Positions 32,546 through 41,491 of a stretch of DNA of 64,000 nt are shown here, one piece after another; positions within the stretch are counted from its first letter, which is position 1, and the number at the start of each line of letters is the position of its first letter. The position numbers and the translations under genes are program-made. The DNA is from Bradyrhizobium ottawaense (GTDB lineage Bacteria; Pseudomonadota; Alphaproteobacteria; Rhizobiales; Xanthobacteraceae), in contig NZ_CP029425.2 of the NCBI RefSeq assembly GCF_002278135.3, positions 6,300,001 through 6,364,000 of the forward strand, read 5' to 3'. The notes under the pieces are model-generated. The model worked only from the letters and a program-made list of their open reading frames with translations, was not told where the DNA came from and searched no databases.

Positions 32546-32687
32546 CTTCCGTCCTCGGTGGCTGCAGTCCCGGGCTGTTGGCCCAGCGCTCGACTTGTTC
32601 GATGACCTTCTGGTGGCTGGGACGCACCGGCTTGGGGGCTTCCGGCTCTTCGGAAAGCTTGCGAGGCAACCTGACTTCGTCCGTCAT
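32529..32687 (-). CDS. Small hypothetical protein (52 residues)
   Basis: MTDEVRLPRKLSEEPEAPKP at the start, then VRPSHQKVIEQVERWANSPG and LQPPRTEDAKTI. Soluble, with one predicted helix. GGGAGAG ribosome binding site before the ATG at 32687. First gene of a leftward pair whose second starts inside its 3' end. Function unknown. Confidence 0.68.
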   Translation of the reverse strand: MTDEVRLPRKLSEEPEAPKPVRPSHQKVIEQVERWANSPGLQPPRTEDAKTI

Positions 32688-32796
32688 GGCTTCTCTCCCT
32701 TTCCATGAGAATGCGCCACCGCCGGAGTCGTTTCAATAATAAATCATTGATTTTGTTATATTTTCTTACTCATTCGGCGTCTTTCTCGACTCTTGT

Positions 32797-32821
32797 GGAA
32801 CTCCCGCCAAGTTGGTTCGTT
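32797..32821 (+). promoter_or_regulatory. EcfG-like promoter for the RHH gene
   Basis: GGAAC at 32797-32801, 16-base spacer, CGTT at 32818-32821: perfect consensus. Its -10 overlaps the palindrome starting at 32820. Confidence 0.75.
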
Positions 32822-32846
32822 GAGTAACCTACTCAACCTGCTCAAT
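32820..32846 (+). promoter_or_regulatory. Palindromic operator overlapping the promoter of the RHH gene
   Basis: TTGAGTAACCTACTCAA (32820-32836) is a perfect inverted repeat of 7-base half-sites around ACC. A third half-site, TGCTCAA (32840-32846), follows in direct orientation exactly 10 bases after TACTCAA. The placement over the -10 and transcription start suits a repressor; tandem half-sites one helical turn apart are typical of ribbon-helix-helix operators. Confidence 0.65.
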
Positions 32847-32860
32847 TTGTGTGATCGACC

Positions 32861-33109
32861 ATGAACGACCTTCGCGCCGAGCGCCTACAGGTCATGCTCA
32901 CGCCGGAAGAGTTGGCCGCCGTTGACGATTTCCGGTTCAAACATCGCATGCCGACGCGGGCGGCAGCGGTCCGCGAACTGCTCAAGTTCGGATTGGCCGC
33001 CGTCGGCGTCGACGCGGCTGCGGGTGTGAAGTCGAGCAGCTTCGGCGTTTTCGGCCGCGGGCCCGACGGGCATACGCAGGAGGATCCCGAGAACGGCACC
33101 GGGGGCTGA
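32861..33109 (+). CDS. Ribbon-helix-helix (CopG/Arc-like) DNA-binding protein
   Basis: 82 residues. The N-terminal 50 residues fit an RHH fold: beta strand AERLQVMLTPEELAAVDDFR followed by helix pairs (KHRMPTRAAAVRELLKFGLAAVG). The C-terminal Gly/Asp-rich tail looks disordered. No toxin partner follows, so it is not an obvious antitoxin. The operator-like palindrome over its own promoter suggests autoregulation, and the perfect EcfG-like promoter places it in the stress regulon. Confidence 0.75.
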   Translation: MNDLRAERLQVMLTPEELAAVDDFRFKHRMPTRAAAVRELLKFGLAAVGVDAAAGVKSSSFGVFGRGPDGHTQEDPENGTGG

Positions 33110-33225
33110 CCCACAGGAGCCGTTCATAAGCAAACGACCCCGGCACGGGGCGTGCCAGGGCCGTCTTGGAGATTGCTTCCGGCGCACCGGGGGCGTGACA
33201 ACCGGGAGCAACCTGTCGACGCGTC

Positions 33226-33248
33226 GCGCGAGGATTCGTTCCTCGCGC
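33226..33248. terminator. Bidirectional hairpin with TTCGT loop
   Basis: GCGCGAGGA and TCCTCGCGC form a perfect 9-bp stem. It is located between the convergent RHH gene and the 33261 gene. No strong U-tract. Confidence 0.55.
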
Positions 33249-33260
33249 TGACCGTTGCGT

Positions 33261-33482
33261 CTAGCCGCTCGGCGCGTCGCCGGAATCGTCCGGCGTCATG
33301 CCGGAGCCCGGCGTCTTGCTGTTGTCGTTGAGCTTGGGATCGCGCGTCGCCTCCCGCGACGGCGAGCCTTTCGAACCCGTCTTTTGCGGATCCGTCTTGT
33401 GCACGGACTGTGCGCGCTGCTTGTCGCGCGGCTGTTCCTCCGCCCGTTTGTCCTTGACGATGCCGTGGTCGGAATGGGCCAT
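33261..33482 (-). CDS. Small hydrophilic hypothetical protein
   Basis: 73 residues, MAHSDHGIVKDKRAEEQPRD at the start; rich in Lys, Asp, Ser, Gly, Pro and Thr with no hydrophobic core, so predicted disordered. It carries SKTPGSGMTPDD near its end. An EcfG-like element (GGAAC-N16-CGTA) lies about 40 bases upstream. Composition recalls hydrophilin-type stress proteins (inference). Confidence 0.7.
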   Translation of the reverse strand: MAHSDHGIVKDKRAEEQPRDKQRAQSVHKTDPQKTGSKGSPSREATRDPKLNDNSKTPGSGMTPDDSGDAPSG

Positions 33483-33518
33483 GATGTGCTTTCACCTCTC
33501 CTGATGTGTCGAAGCGCT

Positions 33519-33543
33519 TACGCACTGCGGCGTCGAATGTTCC
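33519..33543 (-). promoter_or_regulatory. EcfG-like promoter (imperfect -10)
   Basis: Minus strand GGAAC (33543-33539), 16-base spacer, CGTA (33522-33519). Three of four -10 positions match. Confidence 0.45.
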
Positions 33544-33552
33544 GGCGAGGCG

Positions 33553-33684
33553 CTAGCTGTGCGCCGCGTGGACCGCAGCCGACGCATTCCCCAGATGAAC
33601 CTGGCGCACCGTCGTCACCGTCGCGAACGCGACCGAGACACCAAAGGCGAGAATGAGTGAAAGAAGAGCCAGACGTGGAGCCAT
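33553..33684 (-). CDS. Small membrane/exported peptide (43 residues)
   Basis: MAPRLALLSLILAFGVSVAF followed by ATVTTVRQVHLGNASAAVHAAHS. One hydrophobic segment (residues 4-22), which could be a membrane anchor or signal peptide. A near-perfect AGAAGGAGG ribosome binding site sits 8 bases before the ATG, which is why this short frame is called. Function unknown. Confidence 0.65.
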   Translation of the reverse strand: MAPRLALLSLILAFGVSVAFATVTTVRQVHLGNASAAVHAAHS

Positions 33685-33802
33685 CACAAAACCTCCTTCT
33701 GGAAGCGAAAACCAACGCGATCGACTGTCCCCTGATCATCCTGGATTGGTCGCTTGCATTCCGTGAGCGGTCTCACACGCGGATTCACGAAAAGCAGAGC
33801 CC

Positions 33803-33997
33803 TCACGCATCCCGCTTTTGAGGGAAACGGACTACGAGAGGCGGAATTTCCCCGTCGAGCCAATCCTGCTCGTGGGCGAGCGCCGTCCAGGCGTCCGCCA
33901 TGCGCGAAAAGCGCTTGTGGGCGGGTTGTCCCTCGGCGCGCTCGGCGAGCTGAAGACAGTTGTCGGCATTATCCCTGAAGATGTCAGACTGTTTCAT
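33803..33997 (-). CDS. Small conserved hypothetical protein
   Basis: 64 residues: MKQSDIFRDNADNCLQLAER then RFSRMADAWTALAHEQDWLDGEI, an all-helical protein. Proteins with the IFRDNADNCLQLAE...R-M-A-x-A-W-x-x-L-A-x-EQDWLDGE pattern are, as I recall, multicopy in Bradyrhizobium genomes. Cytoplasmic. Function unknown. Confidence 0.78.
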   Translation of the reverse strand: MKQSDIFRDNADNCLQLAERAEGQPAHKRFSRMADAWTALAHEQDWLDGEIPPLVVRFPQKRDA

Positions 33998-34058
33998 ATT
34001 GAAGACGTGGGGACGGAACTCTCGGGTCGCAACCCGCTTGCCGGATCGTAATGTTCAG

Positions 34059-34083
34059 GGAACTCCGCACGCCATTGGCTGTT
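34059..34083 (+). promoter_or_regulatory. EcfG-like promoter for the second DUF4142-like gene
   Basis: GGAAC at 34059-34063, 16-base spacer, TGTT at 34080-34083. The start codon at 34092 is only 8 bases after the -10, so the transcript would be leaderless or nearly so. Confidence 0.5.
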
Positions 34084-34091
34084 TGATATCG

Positions 34092-34607
34092 ATGCGAGTT
34101 CTTGTCGCGATCATCCTGGCATTCATCAGCACCGCAGCGCTTGCCGACAGCACCGGTGAACGAAAGTCTGGCGACCGCCCTCCGAGCGCAACCGACGTCA
34201 TCAGCGGCCTTTATGATTTCAGCCGCTTCCAGCAGGGCCTCCTGGAGAGCACCGATCTGAAGGGCAACGCCGAGGTCAAGAACCTCGCCGCCTTGCGTGC
34301 CGAGGAAGCGGCCAAGCGCGACAAGGCGCTGAAGCAGATCCAGGAGGCGATCGGCGCGGAGCCGCGCATCGGCAAGACGACGTCGGTCAGCGCGGGCCTG
34401 CTGGTCGAGCCCGAAACGTCCGACGGACCGACTTACGTCCGAAGCTTCTATGCCTCGCAGATTCCCGAATATGAATCGGCCATTGACCTGCTCGAACGCT
34501 ATTTGAAGGCGCCCGATAACGCGGCGCTCGCAACGTTTGCGCGCGAGCAGCTCCCGATGCTGCGCGCACAGGTCAAGGACGCCGGGCGCACCATGGCGGA
34601 CAAGTAG
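34092..34607 (+). CDS. DUF4142-like exported protein
   Basis: 171 residues from ATG at 34092, which starts a clean signal peptide (MRVLVAIILAFISTAALA). The mature protein is helical: ATDVISGLYDFSRFQQGLLES, KNLAALRAEEAAKRDKALKQI and a last helix with YESAIDLLERYLKAPDNAALA, the DUF4142 pattern also seen in the 30294 protein. Periplasmic; function unknown. No ribosome binding site is obvious, in keeping with a possible leaderless transcript. Confidence 0.75.
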   Translation: MRVLVAIILAFISTAALADSTGERKSGDRPPSATDVISGLYDFSRFQQGLLESTDLKGNAEVKNLAALRAEEAAKRDKALKQIQEAIGAEPRIGKTTSVSAGLLVEPETSDGPTYVRSFYASQIPEYESAIDLLERYLKAPDNAALATFAREQLPMLRAQVKDAGRTMADK

Positions 34608-34617
34608 CCCCCTCTAT

Positions 34618-34911
34618 TTATTTGTCGTTCGGATGATGTTGCTGGCTCTGCGGTCGCACGGTGCGGTCGCTCTCCGGCATCCGGTCCCGGCCCGCATCCC
34701 CATTGTCGTCCTTGCCGCCCGAAGACGAGGTGCCGCTGCCGCTCGGGTTCGACCGGGTCGCCGCCCCCGTCGTCGGAGTATCCGCCCTCGGGCTGGCGGA
34801 GCTCGCGGCGGGATCGCCGGTCACCGCCCCGCGGCCGCTGGGCGCTCCGCCCTGCGCCAAGGCCGACCCGGCAAACAGCACGACGACGATCGCGGCAAGT
34901 CCTGCTTTCAT
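34618..34911 (-). CDS. Exported hypothetical protein, low complexity
   Basis: 97 residues. Signal peptide MKAGLAAIVVVLFAGSALAQ, mature part Gly/Ser/Thr/Asp-rich (GSGTSSSGGKDDNGDAGRDR) and likely disordered in the periplasm. An EcfG-like promoter lies 27 bases upstream. Convergent with the DUF4142-like gene, only 10 bases apart. Confidence 0.75.
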   Translation of the reverse strand: MKAGLAAIVVVLFAGSALAQGGAPSGRGAVTGDPAASSASPRADTPTTGAATRSNPSGSGTSSSGGKDDNGDAGRDRMPESDRTVRPQSQQHHPNDK

Positions 34912-34937
34912 ATCCGTTCTCCATGTCTTTGCGGGCT

Positions 34938-34962
34938 AACCGCGAGGGTTGGCGCTCGTTCC
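34938..34962 (-). promoter_or_regulatory. EcfG-like promoter for the 34618 gene
   Basis: Minus strand GGAAC (34962-34958), 16-base spacer, GGTT (34941-34938). Confidence 0.6.
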
Positions 34963-35028
34963 GAAGGGTGGCGGGGACGAACGAGCGGGCCGCAGGATCG
35001 CGGACGCCAGCCCTTTTCGAATTCGGAT

Positions 35029-35053
35029 GGAACCAATTCGGCGGATCGTGGTT
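35029..35053 (+). promoter_or_regulatory. EcfG-like promoter upstream of the giant kinase operon
   Basis: GGAAC at 35029-35033, 16-base spacer, GGTT at 35050-35053. It is about 140 bases upstream of the start codon, leaving a long leader. Confidence 0.55.
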
Positions 35054-35191
35054 ATATTTGCCGGGCTGAGCAAAGCAGGTTCCATTTGCTGGCGCCGCAA
35101 GGTTGGCGCTTGATTTCGAATTTGGCTGACGCTCTATGTTGACCAATCGCGTCTGGCCATAGATTCGGCCGACACCTGCGGGGGAATCAGT

Positions 35192-38100
35192 ATGAGCGAC
35201 CTCGATCCCGGATCTGCATCACGGTCCGGTCGTCGCGTCCCAAAGCCAAAGCCCAACGGTGTATCGGATCCGGATTCCCGGGCCGAATTGCTGCTCGCCC
35301 TGCAGGCCATGCGCAGCGGCGATTTCTCCGTCCGCATGAGCGGCGACTATCTCGGCATCGACGGCAAGATCGCCGACACTTTTAATGAAATCATCGCCGC
35401 CAACCAGCGCATGGCGCAGCAGCTCGAACTGGTCGGCCAGGTGGTCGGCCGCGAAGGCAAAACGCGCCAGCGCGTGAAGTTCGGCCTCGCCTCGGGCTCC
35501 TGGGCCGACATGGAAGGCTCCGTCAACACGCTGATCGACGACCTGCTGTGGCCGACCCGCGAGGTGACGCGTGCGGTCGCGGCGGTGGCGCAAGGCGACC
35601 TGCTCCAGACCGTCAAGCTCGACGTTGACGGCCGTCCACTCCGGGGCGAATTCCTGCAGTCGGCGACCATCGTCAACACCATGATCAAGCAGCTCGGCGT
35701 GTTCACCTCCGAGGTGACGCGCGTGGCGCGCGAGGTCGGCACCGAGGGCAAGCTCGGCGGCCAGGCCCAGGTGCCGGAAGTGACCGGCGTCTGGAAGGAC
35801 CTCACCGAGAGCGTCAACTCGATGGCGAACAACCTGACCAATCAGGTTCGCAACATCGCCGAGGTGACGATCGCGGTCGCCAACGGCGACCTCTCCAAGA
35901 AGATCACGGTCGACGTCCGCGGCGAGATCCTTCAGCTCAAGGAAGCCATCAACACGATGGTGGACCAGCTCCGCTCCTTCGCCTCAGAAGTGACGCGCGT
36001 GGCGCGCGAGGTCGGCACCGACGGCAAGCTCGGCGGCCAGGCGATCGTGCCCGGCGTCGCCGGCACCTGGAAGGACCTCACCGACTCCGTCAACGCGATG
36101 TGCGGCAACCTGACCGCACAGGTGCGCAACATCGCCAACGTCACCACCGCCGTGGCGCGCGGCGACCTGTCGCGCAAGATCACGGTGGACGTGCGCGGCG
36201 AGATCCTGGAGCTGAAGGACACCATCAACACCATGGTGGACCAGCTCAACTCGTTCGCCTCGGAAGTGACGCGCGTCGCGCGCGAGGTCGGCACCGAAGG
36301 CAAGCTTGGCGGACAGGCGCAGGTGCCTGGCGTTGCCGGCACATGGAAGGATCTCACCGACAACGTCAACTTCATGGCCTCGAACCTGACGGCGCAGGTC
36401 CGCAACATCGCCGACGTCGCCACCGCCATCGCGAGCGGCGACCTCTCGAAGAAGATCACGGTGAACGTCTCGGGCGAAATCCTTCAGCTGAAGGAGACGC
36501 TCAACACCATGGTCGACCAGCTCAACGCGTTTGCCGGCGAAGTGACCCGCGTGGCGCGCGAAGTCGGCACCGAGGGCCGGCTCGGCGGCCAGGCCAACGT
36601 GCTCGGCGTCGCCGGCACCTGGAAGGACCTCACCGAGAGCGTCAACTCGATGGCGTCGAACCTGACCGCGCAGGTTCGCAACATCGCCGAGGTGACCACC
36701 GCGGTCGCCGGCGGCGATCTGTCGAAGAAGATCACGGTGGACGTGCGCGGCGAGATCCTGGAGCTGAAGGACACCATCAACACCATGGTGGACCAGCTCA
36801 ACGCCTTCGCCGGCGAAGTCACGCGCGTCGCGCGCGAGGTCGGCACCGAAGGCAAGCTCGGCGGCCAGGCCGTCGTGCGCGGCGTCGGCGGCACCTGGAA
36901 GGACCTCACCGACAGCGTCAACTCGATGGCCTCGAACCTCACCGGCCAGGTCCGCAACATCGCCGAGGTCGCGACCGCGGTCGCCAAGGGCGATTTGTCG
37001 AAGAAGATCACAGTGAACGTGTCGGGCGAAATCCTTCAGCTGAAGGAAACGCTCAACACCATGGTCGACCAGCTCAACGCCTTCGCCGGCGAAGTCACGC
37101 GCGTCGCCCGCGAGGTCGGCACCGACGGCAAGCTCGGCGGCCAGGCCGGCGTGCCCGGCGTTGCCGGCACCTGGAAGGACTTGACCGACTCCGTGAACTC
37201 GATGGCGGGCAACCTCACCGCCCAGGTCCGCAACATCGCCGAGGTCGCGACTGCGATCGCGGGCGGCGACCTGTCGCGCAAGATCACCGTGGACGTGCGT
37301 GGCGAGATCCTGCAGCTCAAGGACACGCTGAACACGATGGTCGACCAGCTCAACCGCTTCGCGGGCGAGGTGACGCGCGTGGCGCGCGAGGTCGGCACCG
37401 AAGGCCGCCTCGGCGGTCAGGCCAACGTGCCGGGTGTCGCCGGCACCTGGAAGGATCTCACCGACAGCGTGAACTCGATGGCGGGCAACCTCACCGCCCA
37501 GGTCCGCAACATCGCCGAAGTGACCACCGCCGTCGCGCGCGGCGACTTGTCGCGCAAGATCACCGTCGACGTGAAGGGCGAAATCCTCGAGCTCAAGAAC
37601 ACCATCAATACGATGGTCGATCAGCTCAACGGCTTCGCCGGCGAAGTGACGCGCGTGGCGCGCGAGGTCGGCACCGAAGGCAAACTCGGCGGACAGGCCG
37701 AGGTGCCCGGCGTCGCCGGCACCTGGAAGGACCTCACCGACAACGTCAACTTCATGGCCTCGAACCTGACGGCCCAGGTCCGCAACATCGCCGAGGTCGC
37801 GACCGCGATCGCAGGCGGCGACCTGTCGAAGAAGATCACGGTGGACGTGCGCGGCGAGATCCTGCTGCTCAAGGACACCTTGAACACCATGGTCGAGCAG
37901 CTGCGCTCCTTCGCCGCCGAAGTGACGCGCGTCGCGCGCGAGGTCGGCACCGAAGGCCGGCTCGGCGGTCAGGCCGTCGTGCCCGGCGTCGGCGGCACCT
38001 GGAAGGATCTGACCGACAACGTCAACCTCTTGGCCGCGAACCTCACCACTCAGGTCCGCAACATCGCCGAAGTGACCACGGCGGTCGCGCGCGGCGACTT

Positions 38101-41100
38101 GTCGCGCAAGATCACCGTCGACGTGAAAGGCGAAATCCTCGAGCTGAAGAACACCATCAACACCATGGTGGACCAGCTCAACGCCTTCGCCGGCGAAGTC
38201 ACGCGCGTGGCGCGCGAGGTCGGCACCGAGGGCAAGCTCGGCGGCCAAGCGCAGGTGCCCGGCGTCGCCGGCACCTGGAAGGATCTCACCGATACCGTCA
38301 ACTTCATGGCGGCAAACCTGACCGAGCAGGTGCGCGGCATCGTCAAGGTGGTGACCGCGGTCGCCAATGGCGACCTCAAGCAGAACCTCACCGTGAAATC
38401 GAAGGGCGAGGTCGCTGCGCTCGCCGACACCATCAACAACATGACCGAGACGCTCGCCACCTTCGCCGACCAGGTGACGTCGGTGGCACGCGAGGTCGGC
38501 GTCGAAGGCCGGCTCGGCGGTCAGGCCAACGTGCCGGGCGCGGCCGGCACCTGGAAGGACCTCACCGGCAACGTGAACCTCCTGGCGGCCAACCTCACCT
38601 CGCAGGTGCGCGCGATCGCCGAAGTCGCGACCGCCGTCACCAAGGGCGACCTGACGCGATCGATCCAGGTCGATGCCCGCGGCGAAGTCGCCGAGCTGAA
38701 AGACAACATCAACACGATGATCACGAATCTCCGTCTCACGACGGACGTGAACACCGAGCAGGACTGGCTGAAGACCAACCTCGCCAAATTCACCAACATG
38801 CTGCAGGGCCAGCGCGACCTCACCACCGTCGGCCGGCTCTTGCTCACCGAGCTGTCGCCGCTGGTGAACGCCCATACCGGCGTGATCTATCAGATCGAGA
38901 GCGAGGACAATCCGCAGCTCCTGCTGCTCGCCTCCTACGCCAGCGACGGCATCTATCCGTATCAGCGCGTGCTGCAGTTCGGCGACGGCCTGATCGGCCA
39001 GTGCGCGCTCGACAAGCGGCCGCGCGTGGTCGCCGACATTCCATCCGACGTGGTGCCGATCAACTCGGCGCTGTTCCGCGTCGCGCCGAAGAACCTCGTC
39101 GTGCTGCCGGTGCTGTTCGAGGGCCAGGTCAAGGCCGTGATCGAGCTCGCCTCGCTCGTCTCCTTCACGACCTCGCAGATGACGTTCCTGGAGCAGCTCA
39201 CCGACTCCATCGGCATCGTGCTCAATTCGATCGAAGCGACGATGCAGACCGAAGGCCTGCTCAAGCAGTCGCAGCAGCTTGCCGGCGAGCTCCAGACCCA
39301 GCAGCGCGAATTGCAGCAGACCAACGACCAGCTCGAGCAGAAGGCGCAGCAGCTCGCCGAGCGCAACGTCGAGGTCGAGCGCAAGAACCAGGAGATCGAG
39401 CAGGCCCGCCGCGCCCTCGAGGAAAAGGCGACCGAGCTTGCGCTGACCTCGAAGTACAAGTCCGAATTCCTCGCCAATATGAGCCACGAGCTGCGCACGC
39501 CGCTGAACTCGATCCTGATCCTTGGACAGCAGCTCACCGACAATCCGGACGGCAACCTCTCGGCCAAGCAGGTCGAATTCGCCCGCACCATCCACGGCGC
39601 CGGCACCGATCTGCTCAATCTCATCAGCGACATCCTGGATCTATCCAAGATCGAATCCGGCACGGTGACGGTCGACGCCGAGGAAATCCTCACCGCGAAC
39701 CTGCTGGAGACCGTCGGACGGCCGTTCCGGCACGAGGCGGACAACCGCAATCTCTCGTTCAAGATCGACGTCGATCCGAACCTCCCACGCAGCATCGTCA
39801 CCGACTCCAAGCGCCTGCAACAGGTCCTGAAGAACCTGCTCTCCAACGCCTTCAAGTTCACCGCGGAAGGCGAGGTGCGCCTGAATGTCACCGCCGCGGT
39901 CGGCGGCTGGGGAACGGATCATCCGGTGCTGAACTCCGCGCCGGCGGTGATCGCGCTCGAAGTGTCCGACACCGGCATCGGCATTCCCGTGGAAAAACAG
40001 AAGCTGATCTTCGAGGCGTTCCAGCAGGCCGATGCCGGCACCAGCCGGAAATATGGCGGCACCGGCCTTGGGCTTGCGATTAGTCGCGAATTGGCAAGCC
40101 TGCTCGGCGGCGAAATTCATCTGCGCAGCTCGCCGGGCAAGGGCTCGTCGTTCACGCTGTATCTGCCGCTCAAATATTCCGGCCCGACGCTCGCACCGCG
40201 CGCCGCACCCGCGCCGCAGCAAAACAATCAGCCGCCTGCGCTGCAGCCCGCCGCCGCGCCGGAGCAGCAGCGCGTCATTGAGCAGCTTCCCGACGACCGG
40301 CTCAACCTCGAGCCTGGCGACAGCATCCTTCTGATCGTCGAGGACGACCCGCATTACGCGCGTGTACTGGTCGACCTCGCGCGCGACAAGGGATTCAAGG
40401 TCCTGGTCGCCGCCCGCGGTGCGGAGGCGCTGGAGCTTGCCAAGCAATACCAGCCGAGAGCAGTCTCGCTCGACGTGTTCCTGCCCGATATGCTCGGCTG
40501 GACCGTGCTGAGCCAGCTCAAGCACAATCCGCTGACCCGCCACATCCCCGTGCAGATCATCACGCTCGACGAGGACCGCCAGCATGCGCTGGCGCGTGGC
40601 GCGTTCTCCTTCGTCAACAAGCCGACGACGACCGAGGGCGTCTCGGCCGCGCTGACGCAGATCAAGGAGTATGCACGGCCGCGGCGCAAGCGGCTCCTGA
40701 TCGTCGAGGACAACGAGGCGGAGCAGCTTTCGATCCGCGAGCTGCTGCACCACGACGACATCGAGATCGTGACGACGGACACCGGCGCCGGCGCGCTCTC
40801 GACGCTGCGGGAGGCGCCCTGCGATTGCGTGGTGCTCGACCTCAGGCTGCCCGACATGAGCGGTTTCGAGGTGCTGGACCAGATCCGCAACGACGAGGCG
40901 CTGTCCAACGTCCCGGTCGTCGTCTTCACCGGCCGCGAGCTTTCGGCGGAGGAGGATGCGGAACTCCACACCATGGCGCGCAGCATCGTGGTCAAGGGCG
41001 TGGAATCGCCGGAGCGCCTGCTCGACGAGACCGCATTGTTCCTGCACCGCGTGATCACGGAGCTTCCGGTCGAGAAGCAGCGCATGCTGGAGAAGCTGAA

Positions 41101-41491
41101 CAGTTCCGACGAGGATTTGATCGGCAAGACCGCGCTGCTCGTCGACGACGACGCCCGCAACATCTTCGCGCTGTCGAGCGTGCTGGAACGGCGCGGCATG
41201 AAGGTGCTGACCGCCACGACCGGCCGTGAAGCCGTCACCCTGGTCGAATCCAATCCGGAGATCGCCATCGTTCTGATGGACATCATGATGCCGCAGATGG
41301 ATGGCTACCAGACCATCGGCGTCATTCGCGAAAACCAGGCCTTCGCCCGCCTTCCGATCATCGCGCTGACCGCCAAGGCGATGAAGGGTGACCGGGAAAA
41401 ATGCCTGGAGGCCGGCGCGTCCGACTATCTCGCCAAACCCGTCAACACCGATCAATTGCTACTTGCGATCCGCATGTGGCTGCACCGATGA
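35192..41491 (+). CDS. Giant soluble poly-HAMP hybrid histidine kinase with three receiver domains
   Basis: 2099 residues, no membrane segment. Order: HAMP-like units in about 1-173; eleven near-identical 92-residue HAMP units in 174-1185 (each starting [18 protein letters not shown] or similar); a GAF domain about 1205-1345; a coiled coil 1350-1420 ([20 protein letters not shown]); HisKA with H1432 in [13 protein letters not shown]; HATPase ([28 protein letters not shown]); then receiver domains with phospho-Asp at D1761, D1883 and D2030. The plan resembles fungal group III kinases (Nik1/Os-1), which sense osmotic stress through HAMP repeats. The stop overlaps the next gene (ATGA). An EcfG-like promoter lies upstream. 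Confidence 0.93.
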   Translation: MSDLDPGSASRSGRRVPKPKPNGVSDPDSRAELLLALQAMRSGDFSVRMSGDYLGIDGKIADTFNEIIAANQRMAQQLELVGQVVGREGKTRQRVKFGLASGSWADMEGSVNTLIDDLLWPTREVTRAVAAVAQGDLLQTVKLDVDGRPLRGEFLQSATIVNTMIKQLGVFTSEVTRVAREVGTEGKLGGQAQVPEVTGVWKDLTESVNSMANNLTNQVRNIAEVTIAVANGDLSKKITVDVRGEILQLKEAINTMVDQLRSFASEVTRVAREVGTDGKLGGQAIVPGVAGTWKDLTDSVNAMCGNLTAQVRNIANVTTAVARGDLSRKITVDVRGEILELKDTINTMVDQLNSFASEVTRVAREVGTEGKLGGQAQVPGVAGTWKDLTDNVNFMASNLTAQVRNIADVATAIASGDLSKKITVNVSGEILQLKETLNTMVDQLNAFAGEVTRVAREVGTEGRLGGQANVLGVAGTWKDLTESVNSMASNLTAQVRNIAEVTTAVAGGDLSKKITVDVRGEILELKDTINTMVDQLNAFAGEVTRVAREVGTEGKLGGQAVVRGVGGTWKDLTDSVNSMASNLTGQVRNIAEVATAVAKGDLSKKITVNVSGEILQLKETLNTMVDQLNAFAGEVTRVAREVGTDGKLGGQAGVPGVAGTWKDLTDSVNSMAGNLTAQVRNIAEVATAIAGGDLSRKITVDVRGEILQLKDTLNTMVDQLNRFAGEVTRVAREVGTEGRLGGQANVPGVAGTWKDLTDSVNSMAGNLTAQVRNIAEVTTAVARGDLSRKITVDVKGEILELKNTINTMVDQLNGFAGEVTRVAREVGTEGKLGGQAEVPGVAGTWKDLTDNVNFMASNLTAQVRNIAEVATAIAGGDLSKKITVDVRGEILLLKDTLNTMVEQLRSFAAEVTRVAREVGTEGRLGGQAVVPGVGGTWKDLTDNVNLLAANLTTQVRNIAEVTTAVARGDLSRKITVDVKGEILELKNTINTMVDQLNAFAGEVTRVAREVGTEGKLGGQAQVPGVAGTWKDLTDTVNFMAANLTEQVRGIVKVVTAVANGDLKQNLTVKSKGEVAALADTINNMTETLATFADQVTSVAREVGVEGRLGGQANVPGAAGTWKDLTGNVNLLAANLTSQVRAIAEVATAVTKGDLTRSIQVDARGEVAELKDNINTMITNLRLTTDVNTEQDWLKTNLAKFTNMLQGQRDLTTVGRLLLTELSPLVNAHTGVIYQIESEDNPQLLLLASYASDGIYPYQRVLQFGDGLIGQCALDKRPRVVADIPSDVVPINSALFRVAPKNLVVLPVLFEGQVKAVIELASLVSFTTSQMTFLEQLTDSIGIVLNSIEATMQTEGLLKQSQQLAGELQTQQRELQQTNDQLEQKAQQLAERNVEVERKNQEIEQARRALEEKATELALTSKYKSEFLANMSHELRTPLNSILILGQQLTDNPDGNLSAKQVEFARTIHGAGTDLLNLISDILDLSKIESGTVTVDAEEILTANLLETVGRPFRHEADNRNLSFKIDVDPNLPRSIVTDSKRLQQVLKNLLSNAFKFTAEGEVRLNVTAAVGGWGTDHPVLNSAPAVIALEVSDTGIGIPVEKQKLIFEAFQQADAGTSRKYGGTGLGLAISRELASLLGGEIHLRSSPGKGSSFTLYLPLKYSGPTLAPRAAPAPQQNNQPPALQPAAAPEQQRVIEQLPDDRLNLEPGDSILLIVEDDPHYARVLVDLARDKGFKVLVAARGAEALELAKQYQPRAVSLDVFLPDMLGWTVLSQLKHNPLTRHIPVQIITLDEDRQHALARGAFSFVNKPTTTEGVSAALTQIKEYARPRRKRLLIVEDNEAEQLSIRELLHHDDIEIVTTDTGAGALSTLREAPCDCVVLDLRLPDMSGFEVLDQIRNDEALSNVPVVVFTGRELSAEEDAELHTMARSIVVKGVESPERLLDETALFLHRVITELPVEKQRMLEKLNSSDEDLIGKTALLVDDDARNIFALSSVLERRGMKVLTATTGREAVTLVESNPEIAIVLMDIMMPQMDGYQTIGVIRENQAFARLPIIALTAKAMKGDREKCLEAGASDYLAKPVNTDQLLLAIRMWLHR
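35711..38746 (+). repeat. Eleven tandem 276-bp coding repeats (HAMP units)
   Basis: Units begin at 35711, 35987, 36263, 36539, 36815, 37091, 37367, 37643, 37919, 38195 and 38471, exactly 276 bases (92 codons) apart. Several pairs are nearly identical in DNA over long stretches, so copy number could change by recombination without breaking the frame. The last unit is the most diverged ([18 protein letters not shown]). Confidence 0.92.

Noticed and set aside
32861..33109. RHH protein as antitoxin of a toxin-antitoxin pair
   Set aside because: No toxin-like gene lies adjacent on the same strand; the next gene downstream is convergent and encodes a disordered hydrophilic protein.
35711..38746. 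Regularly spaced repeats resembling a CRISPR or satellite array
   Set aside because: The repeats are 276 bases long, in frame, and encode HAMP units of one protein.
35984..40083. Very long open frames of 1203 and 1327 codons in other frames of the giant kinase
   Set aside because: Low-complexity His/Asp/Gly- or Arg-rich translations produced by the repeated GC-rich coding sequence.
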